Shown one piece after another: positions 1 through 7,092 of a DNA stretch of 64,000 nucleotides (the stretch's first letter is position 1; each line of letters opens with the position of its first letter). The position numbers were made by a program, and so were the translations under genes. The notes under the pieces were generated by a model. The model saw nothing but the letters and a program-made list of their open reading frames with translations, was not told where the DNA came from and did not search any database. The stretch is from Acidobacteriota bacterium. GTDB lineage: Bacteria; Acidobacteriota; Thermoanaerobaculia; Gp7-AA8. The DNA lies in contig QHVT01000026.1 in the NCBI GenBank assembly GCA_003223645.1, positions 46,701 through 110,700 of the forward strand, read 5' to 3'.

Positions 1-1
1 A

Positions 2-805
2 CTGCGCGGAGTCAGCGGTGGCCTGACGTCGACCGACCTCACGCCGTCGCCGATCGCATATCGCATCGCGAACGACGAAGACGTGACCATCGGCGCGTCG
101 CCGTTCTTTCCGCTCGCATTTTTCGGAACCACGAGCGGCGTGCGACCGGAGTGGCTGCGGCCCGGCTTCACCGGCCCTCTCGGCGAATGGCTTCCCGGCG
201 CGACGAACGCGACGTCGTGGACGATGTTCAGCGCCGACAACGCGGTGCGCGCGACGGGAATGATCGACGTTCTCACGCTCGGGCCCGGACCGATCGCGCA
301 GCCCGGCGATCGCTTCGTCGCGACACGCAACGGGCCGCTGCACGGCGACCTCGAAGTGAAATTCGGCGACGATCCAGGTGATCTCATCGCGCCGACACTG
401 ACGTCGCTGCGCATCGAAAACGGACTCGGACGCATCGCCGATCGCTTGATCGTCGGCAGCAACGCAACGCTGCGCTTCTCCGCCGCCGACCTCGATTACT
501 CATCCAACTCACGAACGCGCCCGCTGCGCACGGAGTCGACGCACGCGTTCTATCGCGTCACCGGCACCAGCGTGTGGCACCAACTCTCCGCCATCTTCGA
601 CGGCTCCGACGAAGGCACCACCACATCCCTCGGCCGCATCCCGAACGGCGACGTCTATCGCGCCGATCTCGCCACCGCAACCACCACCCTCGGCACCTAC
701 GACCTCCGCATCGAATTCGAAGACACGCACGACAATCGCGTGAGCTGGACACAAACCGCCGCGTTCACCGTCGTCGCGCCGAAATTGCGCTCCGTGAGGC
801 ACTGA
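2..805 (+). CDS. C-terminal part of a large secreted protein (5' truncated)
   Basis: The frame is open from the left edge with no convincing start, so only the last ~267 residues are seen; a GTG at 83 is internal. The sequence is beta-rich and Thr/Gly/Pro-rich, and its second half (LRIENGLGRIADRL..ATLRFSAAD..YDLRIEFEDTHDN) reads like the Ig-like C-terminal domains of large exported bacterial proteins, for example subtilase-type exoenzymes. No catalytic motif lies in the visible part, so enzyme identity is unknown. The protein ends in K-L-R-S-V-R-H, a tail shared with two other secreted proteins in this window (ends at 10834 and 37034). Confidence 0.6.
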   Translation: MRGVSGGLTSTDLTPSPIAYRIANDEDVTIGASPFFPLAFFGTTSGVRPEWLRPGFTGPLGEWLPGATNATSWTMFSADNAVRATGMIDVLTLGPGPIAQPGDRFVATRNGPLHGDLEVKFGDDPGDLIAPTLTSLRIENGLGRIADRLIVGSNATLRFSAADLDYSSNSRTRPLRTESTHAFYRVTGTSVWHQLSAIFDGSDEGTTTSLGRIPNGDVYRADLATATTTLGTYDLRIEFEDTHDNRVSWTQTAAFTVVAPKLRSVRH

Positions 806-954
806 GGCGCGTTCGCACACTCCTCATGGTTGCAACCCGTGCGGGCGCGGGAGGAAACGCCCGATCCGGCAGCGAACGCGGCGGCTTGGCGTTGAATGAT
901 TCCGTGCGATGACACGCAACGACCGCAATCACGATCGCGAATATGATTTACCGC

Positions 955-1242
955 ATGTCTGCCTTGATCATCGTCGACATCGAAGTCACCGATCCCGTTC
1001 GCTACGAAGACTACAAACGCCTCGCCTCGGCGTCGATTTCCGCGCACGGCGGACGGTACCTCGTGCGTGGCGGGAGGAGCGAGGTGCTGGACGGCGATTG
1101 GATGCCGCGGCGGCTGGTGGTGCTGGAGTTCGATTCGGTCGAAAAGGCGAAGGCGTGGCGCGCGTCGCCGGAGTACGCGGAGGCGAAGAAGGTTCGCGAG
1201 AGTTGCGCGCGCTCGAACATGATCGTCGTCGAAGGCGTGTAA
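955..1242 (+). CDS. DUF1330 family protein
   Basis: A 95-residue single-domain protein beginning MSALIIVDIEVTDPVRYEDY, the typical start of DUF1330 proteins, which have a ferredoxin-like dimeric alpha/beta-barrel fold. The family's G-G-R-Y-L-V-R-G core (residues ~30-37) and the W..RLVVLEF strand (residues ~48-58) are present. The biochemical function of the family is unknown. An in-frame ATG at 943 would add four residues; 955 matches the family start better. No strong ribosome-binding site is visible for either start. It is followed by a hairpin repeat and then the hydrolase at 1380. Confidence 0.8.
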   Translation: MSALIIVDIEVTDPVRYEDYKRLASASISAHGGRYLVRGGRSEVLDGDWMPRRLVVLEFDSVEKAKAWRASPEYAEAKKVRESCARSNMIVVEGV

Positions 1243-1249
1243 TTCAGCT

Positions 1250-1348
1250 GTCATCCTGAGGCGCGAGACGCCGAAGGATCCCCCGCCGACGGAGCGCTGG
1301 TCGTGCTTCGGCGGGGGATTCCTCGTCGTCTGCGCGACTCGGAATGAC
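1250..1348. repeat. Intergenic inverted repeat (GTCATCC..GGAATGAC type)
   Basis: An imperfect long hairpin begins GTCATCCTGAGGCGCGAG and ends CTCGGAATGAC, with an inner stem CCCCCGCCGA / TCGGCGGGGG. It starts 8 bases after the upstream stop codon. Related TCATCCTGAG-type repeats occur at 61047-61135, and a perfect GTCATTCCGAGCCG hairpin lies at 51881-51914. It may act as a terminator or as a mobile palindromic element. Confidence 0.7.
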
Positions 1349-1379
1349 ACGATGCGAAGTCGGATCGTTGGAGGAATCG

Positions 1380-2282
1380 ATGAAGAAGGCGTTGTTCGCA
1401 ATTGCGATTCTTTGGATCTCGGTTGCAGCGGTCGCGCAGGAGCACATGGAGCATCAGATGCCGCCCGCGACGACGACCGCTGCTCCGGTGCCGCCGATGC
1501 AGGCCGGCCAGCCGTGGGCGAAGCAGGCGCTCGAGGCGTCGCCGCGGCATCGCGAATGGGTCAACATCAAGTCGGGCGATCGCACGGTCAGCGCGTTTGT
1601 CGTTTATCCCGAAGTGAAAAAGAAAGCGACGTCGGTCGTCGTCATCCACGAGATCTTCGGAATGTCGGATTGGGTGCAGATGCTGACCGACGAGCTGGCA
1701 GCGGCCGGATCCCTCGCGATCGCTCCCGATCTCCTCTCCGGCATGGGACCGAACGGCGGCGGCACCAGTTCTTTCGCAGACGGACAGGCCGTCGGAAAAG
1801 CGATTCGCGATCTGCCGCCCGATCAGATCACCGCCGATCTCAACGCCGTCGCGGACTACGTTTCGAAACTGCCGGCGGCGAACGGCAAAGTCGCGGTCGC
1901 CGGATTCTGCTGGGGCGGCACGGAGACGTTCCGCTTCGCGACGAATCGTCCGAGTCTCGCTGCCGCATTCGTCTTTTACGGCAGCAGTCCCGAGTCGCCT
2001 GAAGCGATCGCCGCGATCAAGGCGCCGGTGTACGGCTTCTACGCCGGCAACGACGCGCGCATCGGCGCGACGGTGCCGAAGACGCAGGAGCTGATGGCGG
2101 CGGCGAAGAAAAAATACGAGGTCGTGACGTACGAAGGCGCGGGACACGGCTTCATGCGCGCGGGCGATGCGCCTCCGCCGCCGGCGGACGCGGACGAGAA
2201 AACGCGCGAGGCGTACGCCGCGAACAAGAAAGCGCGCGACGCCGCGTGGGCGCGCTGGAAGGAACGGCTCAAGAAGTTGTGA
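1380..2282 (+). CDS. Dienelactone hydrolase family protein, exported
   Basis: A 300-residue alpha/beta hydrolase with an N-terminal signal peptide (MKKALFAIAILWISVAAVAQ). The start at 1380 is set by a GGAGGA ribosome-binding site four bases upstream; an ATG at 1344 is rejected. The dienelactone hydrolase triad is visible: nucleophile Cys177 in G-F-C-W-G-G, Asp225 in AGNDARI and His256 in GAGHGF, plus Glu91 in IHEIFG, which in the family controls the cysteine. Family members hydrolyse dienelactones or related esters; export suggests a periplasmic substrate here. An acidic/Lys-rich helical tail (~265-300) follows the last catalytic residue. The stop overlaps the GTG start of the next gene, so the two are probably co-translated. 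Confidence 0.88.
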   Translation: MKKALFAIAILWISVAAVAQEHMEHQMPPATTTAAPVPPMQAGQPWAKQALEASPRHREWVNIKSGDRTVSAFVVYPEVKKKATSVVVIHEIFGMSDWVQMLTDELAAAGSLAIAPDLLSGMGPNGGGTSSFADGQAVGKAIRDLPPDQITADLNAVADYVSKLPAANGKVAVAGFCWGGTETFRFATNRPSLAAAFVFYGSSPESPEAIAAIKAPVYGFYAGNDARIGATVPKTQELMAAAKKKYEVVTYEGAGHGFMRAGDAPPPPADADEKTREAYAANKKARDAAWARWKERLKKL

Positions 2283-2698
2283 GCGCGCGCATCGACGACT
2301 TCGCGCCGGGACAGCACGCGTCGTTCACGAAGACGTTCACCGAGGAAGATGTGCAGCGGTTCATCGCCATCACCGGCGACGTCAATCCGCTGCATGTCGA
2401 CGACGCCTTCGCGTCGACGACGCGCTTCGGCCGCCGCGTCCTCCACGGCATGCTCACCGCGTCGCTCTTCTCGACGATGGTCGGAATGTTCATTCCCGGC
2501 ACCGGCGCGATCTATCGCTCGCAAACGCTCGCGTTCCTCCGCCCGGTCTACGTCGGCGACACCGTTACCGCGCACTTCACCATCCGCTCCATCGACCGCG
2601 AGAAACACCGCCTCGTCATCGACGCGTGGATCGAAAACGAAGCGGGGGAGCGGGTGGTGGAGGGAGTGTGTGAGGCGGGAGTGTTACGAGGCTCATAG
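2279..2698 (+). CDS. MaoC-like (R)-specific hydratase / hotdog dehydratase
   Basis: About 139 residues of a single hotdog domain. The hydratase-2 motif is clear near the N-terminus: ITGDVNPLHVDD, containing the D-x-N-P-x-H catalytic dyad, followed by RFGRRVLHGML. Such enzymes hydrate trans-2-enoyl-CoA to (R)-3-hydroxyacyl-CoA for beta-oxidation, PHA or fatty-acid synthesis. The GTG at 2279 overlaps the upstream TGA (GTGA), the usual signature of translational coupling; an ATG at 2246 would lie deep in the previous gene. The last two codons and the TAG stop (..GGC TCA TAG) lie inside the first unit of the CTCATAGG tandem array that follows, so the array supplies this gene's terminus. Confidence 0.85.
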   Translation: MSARIDDFAPGQHASFTKTFTEEDVQRFIAITGDVNPLHVDDAFASTTRFGRRVLHGMLTASLFSTMVGMFIPGTGAIYRSQTLAFLRPVYVGDTVTAHFTIRSIDREKHRLVIDAWIENEAGERVVEGVCEAGVLRGS

Positions 2699-2785
2699 GC
2701 TCATAGGCTCATAGGCGCAGAGGCGCAGAGGCGTCACAGGAGTCTTCAACCCCCTATGAGCCTAGGCGCCTATGCGCCTGTGAGC
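2690..2785. repeat. Tandem-armed inverted repeat, CTCATAGG unit
   Basis: The left arm has tandem GGCTCATA units drifting into GGCGCAGA; after a short loop (TCTTCAACC) the right arm carries the complementary TATGAGCC / TATGCGCC units. The structure lies between two convergent genes and would form a long hairpin on both strands. The left arm contains the TAG stop of the MaoC-like gene, and the right arm abuts the stop of the gene at 2787. The same unit recurs at 6196-6309. Confidence 0.9.
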
Positions 2786-2786
2786 C

Positions 2787-2975
2787 TCACTCGTCGCCCG
2801 TCCGCAACACCGCACTCCAGTCCCCCTCCTCATCGCGCGTGAGCTCGACCTGCCACGGCTGACAGCACACCGGGCAGTCCTGCACGTAGGACTGGCGGCT
2901 CCAGCCGCTGTCTTCGACGTCGAGCTCGGACGGCTCGCCGCAGTACGGGCAGGTGACGGCGATCCAGTCGGTCAT
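2787..2975 (-). CDS. CPXCG-motif small cysteine-rich protein
   Basis: A 62-residue protein with CPYCGEPSELDVEDSG near the N-terminus and DCPVCCQPW in the middle, four cysteines in two knuckles that should bind one zinc. The W-A-V-x-C-P-Y-C-G-E start matches the widespread family of small 'CPXCG motif-containing cysteine-rich' proteins, whose function is not known. The ATG at 2975 overlaps the TGA stop of the upstream membrane protein by four bases (ATGA), so the two are likely translationally coupled. Confidence 0.8.
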   Translation of the reverse strand: MTDWIAVTCPYCGEPSELDVEDSGWSRQSYVQDCPVCCQPWQVELTRDEEGDWSAVLRTGDE

Positions 2976-3349
2976 CCGGACGTCTCGTCCGGCGGTTCAT
3001 GGGATGACTGCCGGGCAGAATGCCCGTCAGTTTCGGGCGGGACGCCCGCGCTCCTTGCGAAATCGAACTGATACACGACGGCGGAGACGAAGAGTGTTGC
3101 GATCGATGGTGCGAACAGGATCGAACACCCGAACTTCGGAGTGAGCCTCACGAGTCCCGCGCCGAGCAGCGCCGACCCCGCCAGAACGACGACCGTTCCT
3201 CGGCCGTTGAACCATGCGGCACGGATCACGAAGACGATCGGGACGATGATCCCGGCGGCGATGAAGGGATAAAGCGCTTGCTCGCCGTGCGCGAATGCGG
3301 GGAGCGCCGCGAAGAGGATCGACGCGAGGAGCGCGAGGCGCAATCTCAC
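2972..3349 (-). CDS. Small membrane protein, unknown function
   Basis: Starting at GTG 3349, the 125-residue product begins with a hydrophobic signal-like segment (LALLASILFAALPAFAHG) followed by two or three further membrane segments (residues ~23-40, 48-62 and 68-85). I do not recognise the family. The C-terminus (ARSAGVPPETDGHSARQ) is encoded by a dispersed palindromic repeat at 3003-3055, so the original end of the gene may have been replaced. It precedes the CPXCG gene with a 4-base overlap. The longer open frame up to 4006 is antisense to the hydrolase and is not used. Confidence 0.55.
   Translation of the reverse strand: MRLRLALLASILFAALPAFAHGEQALYPFIAAGIIVPIVFVIRAAWFNGRGTVVVLAGSALLGAGLVRLTPKFGCSILFAPSIATLFVSAVVYQFDFARSAGVPPETDGHSARQSSHEPPDETSG
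3003..3055. repeat. Dispersed palindromic repeat (CGGGCGGGACGCCCGCGCTCC type)
   Basis: Two linked palindromes, GCCGGGCAGAATGCCCG and CGGGCGGGACGCCCG, ending in CGCTCC. A closely related copy (GGGCGTCCCGCCCGC and GGCGGGCAAGATGCCCGC, also ending in CGCTCC) lies at 21826-21890. Here it forms the coding 3' end of the small membrane protein. Confidence 0.7.
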
Positions 3350-3367
3350 GCGCTCGATTGTACGCAG

Positions 3368-3455
3368 GAACGCGGAACGCAGAGCGCAGAACGTAGAATT
3401 GAGAAGATGAGTCGTTCTTCGTTCTTCATTCTGCGCTCTGCGTTCTGCGTTCTGA
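3368..3455. repeat. Tandem-armed inverted repeat, CGTTCTG unit
   Basis: The left arm contains GAACGCAGAGCGCAGAACG and the right arm contains CTGCGCTCTGCGTTCTGCG, about 7-bp units in inverted orientation around the start of the hydrolase at 3407. The right arm is translated as part of the hydrolase's signal peptide (FILRSAFCVL), so array variation directly alters that peptide. Confidence 0.8.
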
Positions 3456-4318
3456 TGATCATCCCGCTTGCCGCCGCCACGCTCAAATCCGACGACGGCG
3501 TCACTCTGTTCTATGAGACGCACGGCAAGGGCGTTCCGATCCTGTTGCTCTCCGGCGGTCCCGGATTTTCGTCGGACTACATGCTGCCGATCGCGCGGCA
3601 TCTCGAGCGCCGCTACAAGGCGGTGCTCTTCGATCAGCGCGGGACGGGGAGGTCGCTGCTGGAGACGTATGACGCGACGACACTCGATCACAAGAAGCTC
3701 GTCGCCGACATCGAAGCGCTGCGGCGCGCGCTGAAGGTCGAGAAGCTGACGCTCGTCGGACACTCGTGGGGCGGGATCCTGTCGATGCTGTACGCGTCGG
3801 AGCATCCCGATCGCGTGAACGCGATGGTGCTGATCGATGCAGGCGGACCGACGACCGCGGGCGTCGCGAAGTTCACCGCGAATCACACGGCGCGCATGAC
3901 CGAAGAGGACACGAAGCGCGTCGCCGAGGGATACGCGAACCTGCAGAAGGACCACAAGGCGGCGATCCTCGAGATCACACGCGCGCGAACGCCGCCGTAT
4001 TTTCACGATCGCGCGAAAGCGATTGCGTTCGCGGACGCGTTGAACGAAGACTCATTCAATGACAAAGCGTTCTGGCCGATCGTCGGCCAGATCACGCCCG
4101 GCTTCGATCTTCGGCCTGCTCTGAAAAAAGTGAACGTGCCGGTGCTCATCATCCACGGCAAGAGCGATCCGCTGGAGACGGCGCAGGAACTACACGACGC
4201 GCTGGCGGGATCGCGCGTGGAGATGATCGACGACGCGGGACATTTTCCATGGGCCGAGCAGCCGGCCGCGGTCTATCGCGTGCTCGACGACTTCCTACGC
4301 AAGGTCGTCAAGCGCTAG
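3407..4318 (+). CDS. Alpha/beta hydrolase, proline iminopeptidase-like, exported
   Basis: A 303-residue protein with a short signal-like N-terminus (SSFFILRSAFCVLMIIPLAAA) and a full alpha/beta hydrolase fold. Visible motifs are the oxyanion turn SGGPGF (~49-54), FDQRGTGRS (~75-83), which is typical of the prolyl aminopeptidase (S33) branch, nucleophile elbow GHSWGG with Ser120, acid in HGKSDPLE and base in DDAGHFPW. Substrate cannot be told from sequence. The signal peptide is encoded by an inverted tandem array (3368-3455), so the start could also be the ATG four codons before PLAAA. The 3' end overlaps the convergent gene at 4295-4828 by 24 bases. Confidence 0.82.
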   Translation: MSRSSFFILRSAFCVLMIIPLAAATLKSDDGVTLFYETHGKGVPILLLSGGPGFSSDYMLPIARHLERRYKAVLFDQRGTGRSLLETYDATTLDHKKLVADIEALRRALKVEKLTLVGHSWGGILSMLYASEHPDRVNAMVLIDAGGPTTAGVAKFTANHTARMTEEDTKRVAEGYANLQKDHKAAILEITRARTPPYFHDRAKAIAFADALNEDSFNDKAFWPIVGQITPGFDLRPALKKVNVPVLIIHGKSDPLETAQELHDALAGSRVEMIDDAGHFPWAEQPAAVYRVLDDFLRKVVKR

Positions 4319-4828
4319 CTCTTCGAGCAGTCGCTTGCACACCTCGCGTCGCGACTCTCTCCGCGCATGCAGCCACTCCTCGGCGCGCGGCGACAGCCAG
4401 TCCGGCACGGCGACGTCGGACAGCGCGGAGCGCAGCACATCCATCAACGAGCTTCCTTCGCGCCGCGCCCGCGTGAATAGCTCCGTGAGTCCGCGTACGC
4501 CCGCGGCATCGATCATCACCGCCGCCGCGACCGCGCGCTCGGCATCCGTCACCGGATCCTCGAGTCGCTGAATCGATATCGCCGTCTGCCGCAACTCGAC
4601 GTCGGTGAGTCCATTCACCGCGAGTATCGTGCGTGAAACGTTGCCGACTTTGTCGAGCCACTTGCCGAGCCGATGAAAGCGCAGCAGCAGATCGAACGCG
4701 CGCGCCTCTTCGGTCGTGGCGGGAGTGTAGAGCCTGCGCGCGATCTTCGCGATGCGCTCGACTTCGTCGAGTCGCGAGACTCCGTCGAGGTCCTGGTACA
4801 GCGGCTTGAGAAACGTCTCGAGATCCAC
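4295..4828 (-). CDS. Hypothetical helical protein
   Basis: A 177-residue, wholly helical, acidic/Arg-rich protein with no signal peptide or membrane segment. It begins MDLETFLKPLYQDLDGVSRLDEVERIAKIARRLY and has a central D-LLLRFHRLGKWLDKVGNVSRT stretch. I do not recognise a catalytic motif; an HD-like fold is possible but the H..HD signature is absent. It is divergent from the YdeI-like gene with only 23 bases between starts, so the promoters must overlap the coding regions or be very compact. The length and the absence of internal stops support a real gene. Confidence 0.6.
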   Translation of the reverse strand: MDLETFLKPLYQDLDGVSRLDEVERIAKIARRLYTPATTEEARAFDLLLRFHRLGKWLDKVGNVSRTILAVNGLTDVELRQTAISIQRLEDPVTDAERAVAAAVMIDAAGVRGLTELFTRARREGSSLMDVLRSALSDVAVPDWLSPRAEEWLHARRESRREVCKRLLEELALDDLA

Positions 4829-4851
4829 GGGCGCGCAGTATGATCGGACTG

Positions 4852-5310
4852 ATGGCGAGCAAGACGTATAAAACGAAAATCCATCGCGACGAGTCGATGT
4901 GCTACATCCCGGTGCCGTTCGATCCGAAGCCGGTCTTCGGACAAGTGCGCGCGCCGGTGAAGGTGACGGTGAACGGCTACACGTACCGCAGCACGATCGC
5001 GGCGATGGGCGGCACGGTATGCATTCCGCTGCGGAAGAGCAATCGCGAGGCGGCCGGGCTCGAGGGAAACGAGAGCGTCGAAGTGCGGCTCGATCTCGAC
5101 ACGGATAAGCGCGAAGTAAAGCCGCCGGCGGACTTCGTGAAAGCGCTGAAGGCGGCGCCGCCGGCGTGGGAGCGATGGCAGGAGCTGCCGTTCACGCATC
5201 AGCGCGAGCACGTTGAAGCGATCGAGGGCGCGAAGAAGCCGGAGACGCGCGCGCGCCGGCTCGGGGGCGCCGTGAAGATGATCGCAGCGCGTCCGCCCAG
5301 GAAAAAGTGA
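4852..5310 (+). CDS. DUF1905 / YdeI-OmpD-associated family protein
   Basis: A 152-residue cytosolic protein. The N-terminal half (IHRDESMCYIPVPFDPKPVFG..PVKVTVNGYTYRSTIAAMGG..CIPLRKSNREAAG) is a DUF1905 beta-barrel. The C-terminal half (PPAWERWQELPFTHQREHVEAIEGAKKPETRARR) is the YdeI/OmpD-associated motif with its T-x-x-x-R-R-E/H-Y/V helix. The family is widespread and poorly characterised; some members are linked to antimicrobial-peptide resistance. An in-frame ATG at 4840 would add four residues; 4852 gives the usual start. It is followed 46 bases later by the DUF4097-like gene. Confidence 0.85.
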   Translation: MASKTYKTKIHRDESMCYIPVPFDPKPVFGQVRAPVKVTVNGYTYRSTIAAMGGTVCIPLRKSNREAAGLEGNESVEVRLDLDTDKREVKPPADFVKALKAAPPAWERWQELPFTHQREHVEAIEGAKKPETRARRLGGAVKMIAARPPRKK

Positions 5311-5356
5311 AACCTTCCGCGGAGCCCTCCGTATCGGCTGAGGGAGGAGAGCCCGC

Positions 5357-6196
5357 ATGAAAAGAGCAGCGATCGCGACCGCAATGATTCTCGCCGCCGG
5401 CTCGGCATTCGCCGGCGGACTGTTCGACGATGATTGCAAACACGCCGCGCCGCGCAACCTCACGGCGCCGGCGAGCGGCGTGACGAAGGTCGTCATTCAC
5501 GCCGAGGCGGGATCGCTCAAGGTCGACGGCGTGCAGGGCGCAACGCAGATCGCCACCACCGGCACCGCCTGCACCTCGGACGACGATTTCCTCGACCGCA
5601 TCACACTCTCGCAACACCGTTCCGGCTCGACGCTCTACATCGAGGCGCACATCCCCGATCGCACCGTCGTCTTCAACTTCTATCAGGCGCGCCTCGACTT
5701 CGCCGTCACGATGCCGGTCGGACTCGAGGTCAAGATCGACGACGGCAGCGGCTGGATCAAGACCGCGAACACCGGCGCATTGACGATCGACGACGACTCC
5801 GGCTCGATCGAAGTGATCAACGTGCGCGGACCGGTCAAGATCGATGACGACTCCGGCGACATCGCGATCGACGCGGTGATCGGCGATGTCTCGATCAGCG
5901 ACGACTCCGGCGGCATCGACATCAAGCACGTCAACGGCAGCGTGGAGATCGAAGACGACTCCGGCGGCATCGTCGTCGCGAATGTCGAAGGTCAGGTTCA
6001 CATCAAGAACGACGACTCCGGCGGAATCACCATCGCCAACGTGAAGCGCGACGTCCTCATCGACGATGACGGCTCCGGCCCGATCGAAGTCGCCGACATC
6101 GGCGGCAGTTTCACCGTCGGCTCGAAAGGCAGCGGCAGCATCGACTACGAGCGCGTCAGCGGACGCGTGCGGATTCCCGAGCGATACCGCAGGTAG
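5357..6196 (+). CDS. Exported DUF4097-like beta-helix protein
   Basis: A 279-residue protein with a classical signal peptide (MKRAAIATAMILAAGSAFAGG) preceded by GAGGGAGGAGAG. From residue ~115 it is an internal repeat of about 19 residues built on I-x-[DE]-D-D-S-G-x-I-x-[VI], repeated at least six times (DDDSGSIEV, DDDSGDIAI, SDDSGGIDI, EDDSGGIVV, NDDSGGITI, DDGSGPIEV). This pattern is typical of DUF4097 right-handed beta-helices, which often sit with anti-sigma or envelope-stress genes; none is adjacent here. The D-D-S-G turns form an acidic ladder along one face. The stop codon (TAG) is followed directly by a repeat array. Confidence 0.8.
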   Translation: MKRAAIATAMILAAGSAFAGGLFDDDCKHAAPRNLTAPASGVTKVVIHAEAGSLKVDGVQGATQIATTGTACTSDDDFLDRITLSQHRSGSTLYIEAHIPDRTVVFNFYQARLDFAVTMPVGLEVKIDDGSGWIKTANTGALTIDDDSGSIEVINVRGPVKIDDDSGDIAIDAVIGDVSISDDSGGIDIKHVNGSVEIEDDSGGIVVANVEGQVHIKNDDSGGITIANVKRDVLIDDDGSGPIEVADIGGSFTVGSKGSGSIDYERVSGRVRIPERYRR

Positions 6197-6309
6197 AGGC
6201 GCATGGGCGCATGGGCCACATGGGCACATGGGCTCATAGGCTCATAGGCTCATAGAGAGTACGTACTGTGAGCCTATGAGCCTATGAGCCTATGAGCCTG
6301 TGAGCCTGT
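6196..6309. repeat. Tandem-armed inverted repeat, CTCATAGG unit
   Basis: The left arm runs from GCGCATGG and ACATGGGC variants into three perfect GGCTCATA units. After a short centre (GAGAGTACGTACTG) the right arm has four complementary TGAGCCTA units, then TGAGCCTG. It lies between convergent genes. The terminal codons of the HAD gene (..GGC TCA TAG) lie inside the right arm. The unit is the same as at 2690-2785. Confidence 0.9.
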
Positions 6310-6994
6310 GATGCCCGGTAATCGCAGACATCAGCGCGCCGAGGTCTTCCGCGTTCTCGAAAAAGAAGCGGGGGTTCTCGGCGCGTAGTGTTTCCGCCGG
6401 AGTTTTTCCGGATGCGACCGCGATCGTGATCGCGTCGTACGGAACGCCGCAGCGGATGTCGTAGATCGAGTCGCCGATGATCACGACTTCGCTGCCGCGG
6501 AAGCGATGGCCGTGCATCTCCGCGGCGCGTTGCATCGCGACCGGCGGGAGTTGATTGCGATCGGCGGAGTCGCTGCCGAAGGCGCCGAAGGGGAAGTATT
6601 CGTTGAGCGCGGCGCCGCCGAGCTTGAGACGCGCGCCCGGCTCGATGTTGCCGGTGAGAAGGCCGAGGATCACCCACGCGTGCGACGCGAGCTCGCCGAC
6701 GAGCGCGCGGATGCCGGGCAGCGCGCGGACGCGCTCGGGCGTCGCGTTGCGCGCGAGGCCGGCGAGATACACGTCCCACAGTTGCGGCAGACGTGCGTCG
6801 ATATCGGCGTCGCGCCAGTCGGCATCGCGCAGCACCATGCGCGCGATCTGTGGATCGGTGCGGCCGGAAAAATCGTAACGCGAGAGATCGCCGCGATAGT
6901 CGTAGACGGCATCGAGCGCCGACCCGAATGCGTCGCGCGCCGCACCGCGGTCGGTGATCAGCGTCCCGTCGATGTCGAAGAGGACTAAGCGCAC
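6290..6994 (-). CDS. HAD-family hydrolase (phosphoglycolate phosphatase-like)
   Basis: A 234-residue HAD phosphatase from a GTG start at 6994. Motif I is LFDIDGTL (Asp7, Asp9). Motif II is the LGLLTGN threonine (~129-135), Lys is in the following KLGG turn, and motif III/IV is VVIIGDSIYDIRC (~181-193). The helical cap (~15-85) places it with GPH/beta-phosphoglucomutase-like subfamily I enzymes; the true substrate is unknown. The last residues (..HRLTGS) and the TAG stop are encoded by the adjoining tandem array, so the natural C-terminus has been overwritten or extended by repeat DNA. Confidence 0.85.
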   Translation of the reverse strand: MRLVLFDIDGTLITDRGAARDAFGSALDAVYDYRGDLSRYDFSGRTDPQIARMVLRDADWRDADIDARLPQLWDVYLAGLARNATPERVRALPGIRALVGELASHAWVILGLLTGNIEPGARLKLGGAALNEYFPFGAFGSDSADRNQLPPVAMQRAAEMHGHRFRGSEVVIIGDSIYDIRCGVPYDAITIAVASGKTPAETLRAENPRFFFENAEDLGALMSAITGHHRLTGS

Positions 6995-7007
6995 GACGCA
7001 GATTCTA

Positions 7008-7079
7008 GATGGCGGATGGCAGATGGCAGATGGCGAAAACCGCTTTTGCCATCCGCCATCCGCCGTCTGCCATCTAAAA
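7008..7079. repeat. Tandem-armed inverted repeat, GATGGCA unit
   Basis: Four or five 7-bp GATGGCA/GATGGCG units, then a short centre (AAAACCGCTTTT), then complementary TGCCATC/CGCCATC units. It occupies nearly all of the space between the divergent HAD and MFS genes, so any promoter must lie in or around the hairpin. The unit is the same as at 21117-21182. Confidence 0.9.
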
Positions 7080-7092
7080 TGGCCCGCTCCTC

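Noticed and set aside
3350..4006. N-terminal extension of the minus-strand membrane protein
   Set aside because: It is antisense to the alpha/beta hydrolase; coding features begin only at GTG 3349.
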